DNA from: Paraburkholderia tagetis
GTDB lineage: Bacteria; Pseudomonadota; Gammaproteobacteria; Burkholderiales; Burkholderiaceae
NCBI RefSeq assembly: GCF_022213065.1
Contig: NZ_JAKLJA010000030.1
Location: 1 to 64,000 of the forward strand
DNA: 64,000 nucleotides
Direction of reading: 5' to 3'
How positions within the stretch are numbered: position 1 is the stretch's first letter; every line of letters begins with the position of its first letter. Shown piece by piece: positions 37,815 to 46,882 of this stretch. A model generated the notes under the pieces. It worked only from the letters and a program-made list of their open reading frames with translations, did no database searches and had not been told where the DNA came from. A program made the translations under genes and the position numbers.

Positions 37815-38675
37815 ATGAACCCATTGGAAAACAGCACGCAAAACAGCGCCGACGCCCCGGATGCAAGCCAGGCTGCAAGCCAGGCTGCAAGCGGCGACAT
37901 CATCCTCGCACTGGAAAACGTCAGCAAGTACTTCGGCAAGGTCATCGCGCTCAACGGCGTCACGTTGCGCTTAAAGCGCGGCGAGGTGCACTGCCTGCTC
38001 GGCGACAACGGCGCGGGCAAGTCCACGCTCATCAAGACGCTGGCCGGCGTGCACGCGCCCACCTCGGGCCAGTATCTCGTGGACGGCAAGCCCGTGCGCT
38101 TCGATTCGCCCAAGGACGCGCTCGACCTCGGCATTGCGACGGTCTACCAGGATCTCGCGCTGGTGCCGCTGCTCTCGGTGGCGCGCAACTTCTTCATGGG
38201 CCGCGAGCCGCAGAAGAAGCTCTTTGGCTTTATCAATGTGATGGATCTCGATGCGAGCGCAACCATTGCGAAAGACCGTCTCTCAGGGATGGGCATCAAC
38301 GTGCGCGACCCGCATCAGGCCATCGGCACGATGTCGGGTGGCGAGCGCCAATGCCTCGCAATTGCGCGTGCGATCCACTTCGGCGCGCGCGTGCTGATTC
38401 TCGACGAGCCAACCGCCGCGCTTGGCGTGAAGCAGAGTTTCAACGTGCTCAAGCTGATCCATAACGCGCGCGCCAAAGGCATCTCGGTGATCTTCATCAC
38501 GCACAACGTGCATCACGCCTACCCGATCGGCGACTCGTTCACGCTGCTCAATCGCGGCCGCTCGCTCGGCACGTACACGAAAGAGACCATCGGCAAGAAC
38601 GAGGTGCTCGACATGATGGCCGGCGGCGCGGAGATGCAGAAGATGATTGCCGAGCTCGACGGCGCGACCATTTGA
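37815..38675 (+). CDS. Sugar ABC transporter ATPase (probable inositol)
   Basis: 286 residues with a single ABC domain: Walker [10 protein letters not shown] (64-72), Q-loop near 113, signature TMSGGERQ (near 172), Walker B VLILDEPT (near 194). Most CUT2 ATPases, such as RbsA, are double; this is the single-domain kind seen with FrcA-like importers, so it presumably works as a homodimer. AGGAGG precedes the ATG. The N-terminal 26 residues include a repeated Gln-Ala-Ala-Ser element encoded by a 12-base tandem repeat. Confidence 0.9.
   Translation: MNPLENSTQNSADAPDASQAASQAASGDIILALENVSKYFGKVIALNGVTLRLKRGEVHCLLGDNGAGKSTLIKTLAGVHAPTSGQYLVDGKPVRFDSPKDALDLGIATVYQDLALVPLLSVARNFFMGREPQKKLFGFINVMDLDASATIAKDRLSGMGINVRDPHQAIGTMSGGERQCLAIARAIHFGARVLILDEPTAALGVKQSFNVLKLIHNARAKGISVIFITHNVHHAYPIGDSFTLLNRGRSLGTYTKETIGKNEVLDMMAGGAEMQKMIAELDGATI
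37863..37895 (+). repeat. In-frame 12-base tandem repeat in the ATPase N-terminus
   Basis: GCAAGCCAGGCT at 37863 and 37875 exactly, then a partial third copy. It is in frame and adds Ala-Ser-Gln-Ala repeats to the non-conserved N-terminus. Confidence 0.75.
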
Positions 38676-38681
38676 GGCGCG

Positions 38682-38747
38682 CGAACCGGCTCCGAACCGG
38701 CACCGCCCCGACTCCGAACCCGCATCGACCCGGCACCGAATACGACA
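38682..38747. repeat. Degenerate tandem array (6 x 11 bases) between ATPase gene and iolC
   Basis: Units at 38682, 38693, 38704, 38715, 38726 and 38737 vary on CGAACCGGCAC. It fills the 81-base gap and ends at the AGGA that serves iolC. Confidence 0.82.
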
Positions 38748-38756
38748 GGAATGCTC

Positions 38757-40772
38757 ATGGCCCTCCCCAGCACCCCACCTTCGCGCTTCGCGAGCGCGCG
38801 CAGCCGCGACATCGTCTGCCTCGGCCGGCTCGGCGTGGATCTCTACGCGCAGCAAGTCGGCGCACGGCTCGAAGACGTTTCCACCTTCGCCAAGTATCTC
38901 GGCGGCTCGTCGGCGAACATCGCCTTCGGCTGCGCGCGGCTCGGCTTGAACCCGGCCATGCTCACGCGCGTCGGCGACGACCACATGGGGCGCTTTCTCA
39001 CCGAAACGCTGACAAAAGAAGGCTGCGACACGAGCCACGTGCGCATCGACCCCGAGCGGCTCACCGCGCTCGTGCTGCTCGGCCTGAAAGACCGCGAGAC
39101 CTTCCCGCTCATTTTCTATCGGGAGAACTGCGCCGACATGGCCGTCGATGCAGGCGACTTCGACGAAGCCTTCATCGCCTCGTCCAAGGCGTTGCTCATC
39201 ACCGGCACGCACTTCTCGACTGAGCAGGTGAACCGCACGAGCCTGGCCGCGCTCGATCATGCCCGCCGCAACAACGTGCGCACCGTGCTCGACATCGACT
39301 ATCGCCCGGTGCTCTGGGGGCTGACCGGCAAGGCCGACGGCGAGACGCGCTTCGTCGCGAGCGCGGGCGTGAGCGAGCATCTGCAACGCATCCTGCCGCG
39401 CTTCGACCTCGTGATCGGCACCGAGGAGGAGTTCCGCATCGCGGGCGGCAAGGAGGCACTCGTCGACGCGCTCAAGCGCGTGCGCGAAGTGACGCCGGCC
39501 ACGCTGCTCGTGAAGCGCGGCCCGCTCGGCTGCCAGATCGTCGATGGCGCGGTGCCCGATTCGCTCGACACGATGCCGCTGCAACGCGGCGTGGAAGTCG
39601 AGGTGCTCAACGTGCTCGGCGCGGGCGATGCGTTCGCGGCGGGCTTTCTTTCGGGCTGGCTGCGCGACGCGCCGCTCGAAGACTGCGCGCGCGCGGCCAA
39701 TGCCTGCGGCGCGCTCGTGGTGTCGCGCCACGGCTGCGCGCCCGCGATGCCCACGCCTGCGGAACTCGACTATTTCCTGCGCGAAGCCGCCGCGGACCCC
39801 GTGCGCATGCGCCGCCCCGACCGCGACGCTACGCTGGCCCGCCTGCATCGCGTGACCCCCGCGCGCAAGCAATACGACGAGGTGCTGGGCTTCGCGTTCG
39901 ACCATCGCAATCAGTTCTTCGACCTCGCCCAGCAGACCGGCGCCAGCGAAGCGCGCATCTCGCACCTGAAGAACCTGTTTGTCGACGCCGTGGCGCAGAC
40001 GGAAAGCGCACTCGGCCTGCAAGGCCGCATCGGCGTACTGATCGACGATCGCTACGGTCAGGACGCGCTCAACGCGGCAACCGGGCGCGACTGGTGGATC
40101 GGCCGCCCTGTCGAGCTGCCGGGCTCGGTGCCGCTCGTGTTCGATCATGGCCGCTCGATCGGCACGACGCTCGCGGCCTGGCCCATCGGGCACACGGTCA
40201 AGTGCCTCGTGCAGTTCCATCCCGACGAGCCGCTCGAGCAGCGTCTCGAACAGGAAGCGCAACTGCGCGCGCTCTACGACGCCGTGCAGGCGAGCGGCCA
40301 CGAATTGCTGCTCGAAGTGATTCCGCCGAAGCTCGATGGCAAGCCGAACGCGCCCGACACGGTCTGTCGCGCGCTCAAGCGGCTCTACAACATCGGCCTC
40401 TACCCTGAGTGGTGGAAGCTCGAGCCGATGGACGCGGCGCAATGGCGCGAGATCGACGCGCTGATCGCCGGGCGCGATCCGCATTGCCGTGGCGTGGTGC
40501 TGCTCGGCCTCTCCGCGCCCATCGAACAATTGACGAGCGGCTTTCGCGCGGCGGCGGCCTCGCAGACGTGCCGCGGCTTCACGGTCGGCCGCACGATCTT
40601 CTATGAGCCGAGCCTTGCCTGGCTCGCAGGCGAGATCGACGACAAGGAACTGATCTCGCGCGTGCGCCACGCCTTCGAGACGCTGATCGCGGCGTGGCGC
40701 GCGGCACGCACCCAAGCACGCGGGGCTGAGCGTCCCGCGGCGCACGCCGCGCGCGAGGAGAAAGCAGCATGA
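38757..40772 (+). CDS. iolC: 5-dehydro-2-deoxygluconokinase fused to DUF2090 (aldolase-like) domain
   Basis: 671 residues. The N-terminal half is a PfkB kinase (about 18-330): CLGRLGVDLYAQQVG, then YLGGSSANIAFGCARLGL, and the catalytic GAGDAFAAGF near 288-297. The C-terminal half (about 340-655, from RKQYDEVLGFAFDHRNQFFD) is DUF2090, a TIM-barrel class I aldolase relative. The kinase makes 5-dehydro-2-deoxygluconate-6-phosphate (DKGP), and the second domain plausibly splits it to dihydroxyacetone phosphate and malonate semialdehyde, replacing IolJ. ATGs lie at 38751 and 38757; AGGA is correctly spaced only for 38757. The stop overlaps iolD (ATGA). Confidence 0.92.
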   Translation: MALPSTPPSRFASARSRDIVCLGRLGVDLYAQQVGARLEDVSTFAKYLGGSSANIAFGCARLGLNPAMLTRVGDDHMGRFLTETLTKEGCDTSHVRIDPERLTALVLLGLKDRETFPLIFYRENCADMAVDAGDFDEAFIASSKALLITGTHFSTEQVNRTSLAALDHARRNNVRTVLDIDYRPVLWGLTGKADGETRFVASAGVSEHLQRILPRFDLVIGTEEEFRIAGGKEALVDALKRVREVTPATLLVKRGPLGCQIVDGAVPDSLDTMPLQRGVEVEVLNVLGAGDAFAAGFLSGWLRDAPLEDCARAANACGALVVSRHGCAPAMPTPAELDYFLREAAADPVRMRRPDRDATLARLHRVTPARKQYDEVLGFAFDHRNQFFDLAQQTGASEARISHLKNLFVDAVAQTESALGLQGRIGVLIDDRYGQDALNAATGRDWWIGRPVELPGSVPLVFDHGRSIGTTLAAWPIGHTVKCLVQFHPDEPLEQRLEQEAQLRALYDAVQASGHELLLEVIPPKLDGKPNAPDTVCRALKRLYNIGLYPEWWKLEPMDAAQWREIDALIAGRDPHCRGVVLLGLSAPIEQLTSGFRAAAASQTCRGFTVGRTIFYEPSLAWLAGEIDDKELISRVRHAFETLIAAWRAARTQARGAERPAAHAAREEKAA

Positions 40773-42889
40773 ATCAGCGCATCGTTCCCATCTCCGGCGC
40801 CACGCAAGCGGCGCCCGACGCTCAGCCGAGCGCGGCGCAGAATTTGGCACAAAGCGCAACACAAGGTGCGACACAAGTCGCGACACAAGGTGCAACACAA
40901 AGCGCGGCGCAAAACGCGCCCGCCGCCACGGTGCGACTCACCGCAGCGCAGGCGCTGGTGCGCTTTCTCGCGGCGCAGCGCGTCGCCAGCGCAGACGGCT
41001 CGGGCCGCACCGAGCCGCTCTTCGGCGGCGTGTTCGCCATCTTCGGACACGGCAACGTGGCAGGCCTCGGCGAGGCGCTCTATCAATACCGTCACGAACT
41101 GCCCACGCTGCGTGCGCATAATGAGCAGGCCATGGCGCACAGTGCGATCGCCTATGCGAAGGCGCATTTGCGCCGCCGCATGATGGCCGTGACCACTTCG
41201 ATCGGCCCCGGCGCCACCAACCTCGTGACGGCCGCCGCGCTCGCGCATGTGAACCGCTTGCCGCTGTTGCTCCTGCCCGGCGACATCTTCGTCTCGCGCG
41301 AACCCGACCCGGTGCTCCAGCAGATCGAAGATCCGCACGACGGCGGCCTCTCGGCCAACGACGCACTCAAGCCGGTGTCGCGCTACTTCGACCGCATCGT
41401 GCATCCCGCGCAACTGCTCACTGCGTTGCCGCGCGCGCTGCGCGTGCTCACCGACGCCGCGCTATGCGGCCCGGTCACGCTCGCGCTGCCGCAGGACGTG
41501 CAGGCCATGGCGTGGGACTATCCCGCGAACTTCTTCATGCCGCGCCTCGTGAGCTTTCACGCGCCCGCGCCCGTGCAAAGCGAAATCGACGCGGCCCTCG
41601 TGCAACTGCATCGCGCCAAGCATCCGCTCATCGTCGCGGGCGGCGGCGTGCTCTACTCGCGCGCCACGGCTCAACTCCAGGCGCTCGCAACAGCGCGCGG
41701 CATTCCGGTGGCGGAGACGCAGGCCGGCAAGGGCACGCTCGCCTGGGACGACCCGCTCAACGTGGGTGCGATCGGCGTGACGGGCTCGCCCGCCGCGAAC
41801 GCGCTCGCACGCGACGCTGACTGCATTCTTGCCGTAGGCACGCGCCTGCAGGACTTCACGACCGGCTCCAATTCGCTGTTCGCGCATGCGCACGTGATCG
41901 GCGTGAACGCGAACGGTTTCGACGCGCTCAAGCATAACGGGCTCGCCGTGGAGGCCGATGCAAAGCTCGCGCTCTCGGCATTGAACGACGAACTCGTCAA
42001 CTGGCGCGCCGATGCAAACTGGACCGCATATGCGCGACGCCTTGCCGACGAATGGCGCGCGAGCGTCGAGGCGCTCACGCACGCGCCGCAGGAGCGCCAC
42101 AGCTTGCCCTACGATGCCGATGTGATCGGCGCCGTGCAGCGCTCGTCGAGCCGTTCGTACACGGAAGATATCGTCGTGTGCGCAGCCGGCACCCTGCCCG
42201 CCGAACTGCACAAGCTCTGGCGCGCCGGGCAACCCGGCGCATACCACGTCGAATACGGCTACTCGTGCATGGGCTACGAGATCGCGGGCGGGCTCGGCGC
42301 GAAGCTCGCGCGACCCGAACGCGAGGTCATCGTCATGGTCGGCGACGGCAGCTATCTGATGATGAACAGCGAAATCGCCACCTCGGTGATGCTTGGTGCG
42401 AAGCTCATCATCGTCGTGCTCGACAACCGCGGCTATGGCTGCATCAACCGGCTTCAGCAGGCCTGCGGCGGCGCGCCATTCAACAATCTCTTCGAGGACT
42501 GTGCGCAAGGGCCGCTCGGCGCGCCGCGCATCGACTTCGCCTCGCACGCGCGCTCGCTGGGCGCGCAGGCCGAGCACGTCGCCAACGTCGTCGAACTCGA
42601 AAACGCGCTGCAACGCGCGCGTGCGGCGTCGCGTACCTACCTCATCAGCATCGACACCGATCCGGCGCGCACGACCGAGGACGGCGGCTGGTGGTGGGAA
42701 GTGGCCGTGCCCGAAGTGTCGACACGCGCCACTGTGCGCGAGGCGCGCGAGCACTACGACGCGAATCTTGCCGCGCGCGGCCATCGCGAGCGGCCCGGCG
42801 ACGCGCAGCCCGCAACGAAGGACGCGCCCGAAGGTGAAGCGCAAAGCGGCAAGAACGACCGCGACGCAGCCGACCCAACTCACGCATGA
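40769..42889 (+). CDS. iolD: 3D-(3,5/4)-trihydroxycyclohexane-1,2-dione hydrolase
   Basis: This 706-residue thiamine-diphosphate enzyme opens the inositol ring product made by IolE. Conserved blocks are LTAQALVRFLAAQ (near 55-67, where family proteins normally begin), HNEQAMAHSAIAYAKA with the catalytic Glu (near 119), TTSIGPGATNLVTAAA, and the ThDP/Mg motif from VGDGSYLMMNSEI to DNRGYGCINRL (near 524-555). The first 52 residues are an extra low-complexity Ala/Gln/Thr segment coded by a 12-base tandem array. The C-terminal 25 residues are also disordered. Translationally coupled to iolC. Confidence 0.93.
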   Translation: MNQRIVPISGATQAAPDAQPSAAQNLAQSATQGATQVATQGATQSAAQNAPAATVRLTAAQALVRFLAAQRVASADGSGRTEPLFGGVFAIFGHGNVAGLGEALYQYRHELPTLRAHNEQAMAHSAIAYAKAHLRRRMMAVTTSIGPGATNLVTAAALAHVNRLPLLLLPGDIFVSREPDPVLQQIEDPHDGGLSANDALKPVSRYFDRIVHPAQLLTALPRALRVLTDAALCGPVTLALPQDVQAMAWDYPANFFMPRLVSFHAPAPVQSEIDAALVQLHRAKHPLIVAGGGVLYSRATAQLQALATARGIPVAETQAGKGTLAWDDPLNVGAIGVTGSPAANALARDADCILAVGTRLQDFTTGSNSLFAHAHVIGVNANGFDALKHNGLAVEADAKLALSALNDELVNWRADANWTAYARRLADEWRASVEALTHAPQERHSLPYDADVIGAVQRSSSRSYTEDIVVCAAGTLPAELHKLWRAGQPGAYHVEYGYSCMGYEIAGGLGAKLARPEREVIVMVGDGSYLMMNSEIATSVMLGAKLIIVVLDNRGYGCINRLQQACGGAPFNNLFEDCAQGPLGAPRIDFASHARSLGAQAEHVANVVELENALQRARAASRTYLISIDTDPARTTEDGGWWWEVAVPEVSTRATVREAREHYDANLAARGHRERPGDAQPATKDAPEGEAQSGKNDRDAADPTHA
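40841..40912 (+). repeat. In-frame tandem array (6 x 12 bases) in iolD
   Basis: Units at 40841, 40853, 40865, 40877, 40889 and 40901 vary on GGTGCGACACAA and encode six four-residue repeats of the type (S/G/V)-A-T-Q near residues 25-48, upstream of the conserved IolD fold. Confidence 0.85.
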
Positions 42890-42923
42890 CGAAGACTCAC
42901 GGTCCTGAGATCGAGGAACGCAC

Positions 42924-43847
42924 ATGAGCGCATTTGAAGTACGCATCGGCATCAATCCGCTGTCGTGGATGAACGACGACCTGCCCTCGCTCGGAGGCGA
43001 AACGCCGCTTTCCGTGGCGCTTACCGAAGGGCGCGAGATCGGCTACGAAGGCTTCGAGCTCGGCAACAAATTTCCACGCGAGCCGCAGGCGCTCAAGACG
43101 CTGCTTGCGCAATACGACCTGTCGCTCGTGTCCGGCTGGTACTCCGGCATGCTCGCGCGACGCAGCGTGGAGGAGGAGATCGCCGCCGTGGAGAAGCATC
43201 TCGACCTGCTCGCGCAGAACGGCGCCACCGTAATGGTGTACGGCGAAGTGGCCGATTCGATCCAGGGCGCACCGCGCCCCCTCTATCAACGGCCGCGCTT
43301 TTTCAGCGACAAACAGTGGGACGAATACGCCGCGCGCGTGGACGCGTTCGCGCGCCATACGCTCTCGCGCGGCGTGCGGCTCGCGTATCACCACCACATG
43401 GGCGCCTACGTGGAAACGCCCGCCGATGTCGACAAGCTCATGACGCGCACGAGCGACGCGGTAGGTCTGCTGTTCGACGCGGGCCACCTCACATTCGCAG
43501 GTGGAAATCCCGTGGTGGAGCTCGACAAACACATCGCACGCGTGTGCCACGTTCATTGCAAGGACGTGCGCCCCGCCGTCGTGAAGCTCGCGCGCAACCG
43601 CAACTGGAGTTTCCTCGATGCGGTGCTCGCGGGCGCATTCACGGTGCCTGGCGACGGCGCCGTCGATTTTCCGGCGATCGTCGCGCGCCTGAAACGGCAT
43701 GGCTATCGCGGCTGGCTCGTCGTGGAGGCCGAGCAGGACCCGGTGATCGCGCCGTCGTACGCATATGCGCAGAAGGGCTATCGCACGCTGCGCTCGCTAA
43801 TCGATTCGGATACCGTATCAAGCAATACCAGCAAGGAGGCAGCATGA
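42924..43847 (+). CDS. iolE: Myo-inosose-2 dehydratase
   Basis: 307 residues of the xylose-isomerase-like TIM barrel: RIGINPLSWMNDDLPSLGG at the N-terminus, GYEGFELGNKFP, RLAYHHHMGAYVETP (metal-binding His, near 153-167), LFDAGHLTFAGG and VCHVHCKDVRP. It dehydrates 2-keto-myo-inositol to the trihydroxycyclohexanedione used by IolD. GAGGAA precedes the ATG; the stop overlaps the iolB start (ATGA). Confidence 0.94.
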   Translation: MSAFEVRIGINPLSWMNDDLPSLGGETPLSVALTEGREIGYEGFELGNKFPREPQALKTLLAQYDLSLVSGWYSGMLARRSVEEEIAAVEKHLDLLAQNGATVMVYGEVADSIQGAPRPLYQRPRFFSDKQWDEYAARVDAFARHTLSRGVRLAYHHHMGAYVETPADVDKLMTRTSDAVGLLFDAGHLTFAGGNPVVELDKHIARVCHVHCKDVRPAVVKLARNRNWSFLDAVLAGAFTVPGDGAVDFPAIVARLKRHGYRGWLVVEAEQDPVIAPSYAYAQKGYRTLRSLIDSDTVSSNTSKEAA

Positions 43848-44647
43848 GCTTGCTTGTAAAGGCCGAGCGCGAAGGCCAGACGATCGCGCGCGTCACGCCC
43901 GACACGGCGGGCTGGCGTTATGTCGGTTTCGCCGCATACCGGCTCGCGGCAGATGAACTGGTCTACGTCTACGAGACGGACCGCGAAAGCTGCATCGTCG
44001 TGCTCTCGGGCGCCGTGGATATCGAGGTGGATGGCCAGCGATTTTCCGGCCTCGGCTCACGCGACAGCGTATTCGAAGATTCGGCGCCCTACGCGCTCTA
44101 TGTGCCGCCCGGCAAGAAAACCACGGTGCGCGCTGCGCGCGACGCCGAACTGGGTGTGGCGAGCGCGCCTGCCCAAGGCACGCTGCCCGTGCGGCTCATC
44201 GAGCCCGCGCAAATGAAGCGCTCCACGCGCGGCAAGGGTGCGAATACGCGCTATGTCTGCGATATTCTTCCGCAGACCGAGCCGGCGGAGTCGCTGCTCG
44301 TGGTGGAAGTGCGCACGCCTTCGGGCCATTCGTCGAGCTATCCGCCGCACAAGCACGACGCCGATCGCCTGCCGCACGAGAGCGCACTGGAAGAGACCTA
44401 TTACCACCGGCTCAATCCACGGCAGGGCTTCGCGTTCCAGCGCGTCTATACCGACGCGCGCGATCTCGACGAAACCGTGGCCGTGGAGGATCACGACATC
44501 GTGATGGTGCCGCGCGGCTACCATCCCGTGGTCGTGCCCTACGGCTACGATTCGTACTACCTGAACGTCATGGCCGGCCCCAAACGCGAGTGGCACTTCC
44601 ACAACGATCCCGCGCACGAGTGGATCATCGAGCGCGACGCGAAATAG
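43844..44647 (+). CDS. iolB: 5-deoxy-glucuronate isomerase
   Basis: 267 residues, a bicupin isomerase: YVGFAAYRLAADELVYV near 25-42, SSYPPHKHDAD with metal-binding His residues near 167-177, EETYYHRLNPRQGFAFQRVY near 183, and VPYGYDSYYLNVMAGPKREW near the C-terminus. It turns 5-deoxyglucuronate (from IolD) into the substrate of IolC. It is the last gene of the rightward arm; iolA/mmsA, needed to finish malonate semialdehyde, is not in the window. Confidence 0.94.
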   Translation: MSLLVKAEREGQTIARVTPDTAGWRYVGFAAYRLAADELVYVYETDRESCIVVLSGAVDIEVDGQRFSGLGSRDSVFEDSAPYALYVPPGKKTTVRAARDAELGVASAPAQGTLPVRLIEPAQMKRSTRGKGANTRYVCDILPQTEPAESLLVVEVRTPSGHSSSYPPHKHDADRLPHESALEETYYHRLNPRQGFAFQRVYTDARDLDETVAVEDHDIVMVPRGYHPVVVPYGYDSYYLNVMAGPKREWHFHNDPAHEWIIERDAK

Positions 44648-44653
44648 CGTCGA

Positions 44654-44686
44654 GCTAGGCTCAAGCGAGGCTCAAGCGAGCTGGAA
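44654..44686. repeat. Tandem array (3 x 11 bases)
   Basis: Units at 44654, 44665 and 44676 (GCTAGGCTCAA, GCGAGGCTCAA, GCGAGCTGGAA). It fills the 24-base gap between convergent stops and runs into the last codons of the chemoreceptor gene. Confidence 0.65.
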
Positions 44687-46357
44687 CTTGTTCACGAGAC
44701 GCTTGAGCACCTTGGCCTGGTCGTCAAGCGATTGCGCCGCTGCCGTGGCCTCTTCCACCAGCGCCGCGTTTTGCTGCGTGCCCGCGTCCATCTGCGTGAC
44801 GGCGCGGTTGATCTCCTCGATGCCGGCGCGCTGCTCGCTCGATGCCGCCGAAATCTCGCCGATGATGTCGTTCACGCGCTTCACGGCTTTCATGACTTCT
44901 TCCATGGTCTGGCCCGCGTCGGTGGCGAGCGTCGAGCCGTTCGCCACACGCGCGACCGATGCGGTGATGAGCGCCTTGATCTCCTTGGCCGCCGCAGCGC
45001 TGCGCTGCGCGAGATTGCGCACCTCGCCCGCGACCACCGAGAAACCGCGCCCTTCCTCGCCCGCCCGCGCGGCTTCGACCGCCGCGTTCAGCGCCAGAAT
45101 GTTGGTCTGAAACGCGATGCCCTCGATCACGCCGATGATCTCGGCGATGCTCTTCGCGCTGTCGTTGATCTCGTTCATCGTGGCCACCACGCGGCCCACC
45201 ACGGCGCCGCCCTGCTGCGCGATCTGCGAGGCGTTGCCGGCCAGTGTGCTCGCCTGCTGCGCGTTCTCCGCGTTCAGGCGCACCGTGGAGGTGAGTTGCT
45301 CCATGCTGCTCGCGGTGCGCTCGAGCGCGACGGCCTGCTCTTCGGTGCGATGCGAAAGATCGAGATTGCCCGTCGAAATCTGGCCCGAGGCGGCGGCAAT
45401 CGCCTCGGCGCTCGCGGCGATCTCGGCCACCGTCGACGAAAGCCCGTTCTGCATGTCGCGCAGCGCGCCAAGCATGCTGGCCGCATCTCGCGCATGCACC
45501 TCGACCGGCTGCGCAAGATCGCCCGAGGCGATGCGCGCGGCAATGGCCTTCGCGTGCGCGGGCTCGCCGCCAAGCTGGCGCGCGATGCGGCGCACGACCC
45601 ATTCGCTCACGAGGAACGCGAGCACGAAGAGCGCCACCGTCGCTGTGGCGATCATCACGAACGACGACTTGTAGATGAACGCCGATGCCGCGATCGTCGC
45701 CTTGGCGGCAGCGCCGCGCTGCGCGACGAGCCGGTCGACGAGCGTCTCGAGTTTTTCCGTTTCGACGAGCAGCGAGACGTCCTGGGTGCCGACCTGCCAG
45801 TTCATCTGTGAAAGATCGAGCGGTTGTGCCTTCACGAGCGTCACGAACTCGCGCACGTGGCTGCTCCATGTTTGCGCCGCCGCTGCGAACTGCTTTTGCT
45901 GCGCAAGCGCGTCGCCTCCCTCGCCTCCCGATTGAGATGAATATTGTCCGAGCACCTTCATCTCGACCACAAGTGCGGCGAGGTCCTTCTCGATGTTCGA
46001 GCCTAGCTCGTCTCGCTCCTTCGCGGTGGTCGCGGTAAGCAGCATCTTCTGCGCGCGGCTGGCACGCAGCACGTGACCACGCGCTTCCTCCGCGGCGCGG
46101 CTGGCAACATGGCCCTGCTCATAGATCGACTCCGTTGAATCGTTCAAACGGCTGATCTGTGCGAGCGAGAAAGCACCGATCGCGAGTGTGCCGACCAGCA
46201 CCACCGCGAAGGCGACGCGCAGCATCGTCTTCACCGACAGCGATTTGCCCTCGCGCGCCGTCCTGGCTGAGGCTCGCGGGGCGTGCGGCGAATCCTCGGC
46301 CTGCGCATCCTGCGGCACGAAACCGGCGCGCCGGCTCCCCTGCAATGCAGCTTTCAT
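44672..46357 (-). CDS. Methyl-accepting chemotaxis protein
   Basis: 561 residues: TM1 about 46-66, a periplasmic four-helix sensor (about 67-228, TarH-like), TM2 about 229-252, a HAMP region (RRIARQLGGEPAHAKAIAARI) and the long cytoplasmic signalling hairpin with its tip EGIAFQTNILALNAAVEAAR near 400. No C-terminal NWETF-type tether is seen. The N-terminal 40 residues before TM1 are unusually long; the start at 46357 has AAGGAG 12 bases upstream, while the frame is open further up. It is convergent with iolB, so a role in inositol chemotaxis is possible but unproven. Confidence 0.9.
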   Translation of the reverse strand: MKAALQGSRRAGFVPQDAQAEDSPHAPRASARTAREGKSLSVKTMLRVAFAVVLVGTLAIGAFSLAQISRLNDSTESIYEQGHVASRAAEEARGHVLRASRAQKMLLTATTAKERDELGSNIEKDLAALVVEMKVLGQYSSQSGGEGGDALAQQKQFAAAAQTWSSHVREFVTLVKAQPLDLSQMNWQVGTQDVSLLVETEKLETLVDRLVAQRGAAAKATIAASAFIYKSSFVMIATATVALFVLAFLVSEWVVRRIARQLGGEPAHAKAIAARIASGDLAQPVEVHARDAASMLGALRDMQNGLSSTVAEIAASAEAIAAASGQISTGNLDLSHRTEEQAVALERTASSMEQLTSTVRLNAENAQQASTLAGNASQIAQQGGAVVGRVVATMNEINDSAKSIAEIIGVIEGIAFQTNILALNAAVEAARAGEEGRGFSVVAGEVRNLAQRSAAAAKEIKALITASVARVANGSTLATDAGQTMEEVMKAVKRVNDIIGEISAASSEQRAGIEEINRAVTQMDAGTQQNAALVEEATAAAQSLDDQAKVLKRLVNKFQLA

Positions 46358-46538
46358 GTCTCGATGGTCTCCTTCTTGTTGTACGGCCGGCCCAAAGGAG
46401 TCCCCTGGGTCCGCCACAACCCGGTCTACGGCAAGTTTGCCTACGAACTTTAGCGCCGCCGGCTTTGGCAGCGCCCAGCCTTCCCGCAAATCGAAAGCTG
46501 GCAAATCCACGTTTCGCTCATCAGCACATTACCGGCAA

Positions 46539-46605
46539 TTCAATCGGACCCGATTGCATAATCAGTCTGGCGCAATGCCAATTGCATTCAATCCAGATTG
46601 GATAA
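46539..46605. promoter_or_regulatory. Duplicated inverted-repeat motif upstream of the T6SS operon
   Basis: Two related palindromic elements: TTCAATCGGACCCGATTGCA followed by TAAT (from 46539), and TTCAATCCAGATTGGATAAT (46587-46606). Each has CAATC...GATTG arms flanked by TTC and an ATAAT, and starts are 48 bases apart. This looks like two sites for one dimeric regulator. Confidence 0.45.
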
Positions 46606-46668
46606 TGATCGCGGCAGCGAATTTTTAGCTTGATTCAGACATTAAATTATCTCGAACCCAACCTTAAT

Positions 46669-46688
46669 TGACGATTTGATAATCGTCA
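46669..46688. promoter_or_regulatory. Perfect inverted repeat in the T6SS leader
   Basis: TGACGATT (46669-46676) and AATCGTCA (46681-46688) are exact inverted copies around TGAT. It could be an operator or a hairpin; there is no following T tract, so it is not a terminator. Confidence 0.4.
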
Positions 46689-46882
46689 TGAATTTTATCA
46701 ATTGCCATCTCCTCAATGACAATCGAGTTTATTCTATTGCCACTATTACTTACCCGTGCAAACGCGATGAATCTTGCCGAAGCGCTCAGCGTGAAAATCC
46801 CTTTATTGCCCGCCATCGGCACGTATGCTCACCCATCCGCATAAAGCGGATCACCGTTGATTTAAGCGAAAGTTCCGATATC

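Noticed and set aside
37863-40912. CRISPR-like regularly spaced repeats
   Set aside because: Repeats are 9-13 bases, directly abutting without spacers, and degenerate; they are tandem arrays, not CRISPR.
46561-46600. Possible sigma-54 promoter (TGGC...TTGCA) before the T6SS operon
   Set aside because: Distance between the GG and GC elements is 13 bases instead of 10, so the core requirement fails.
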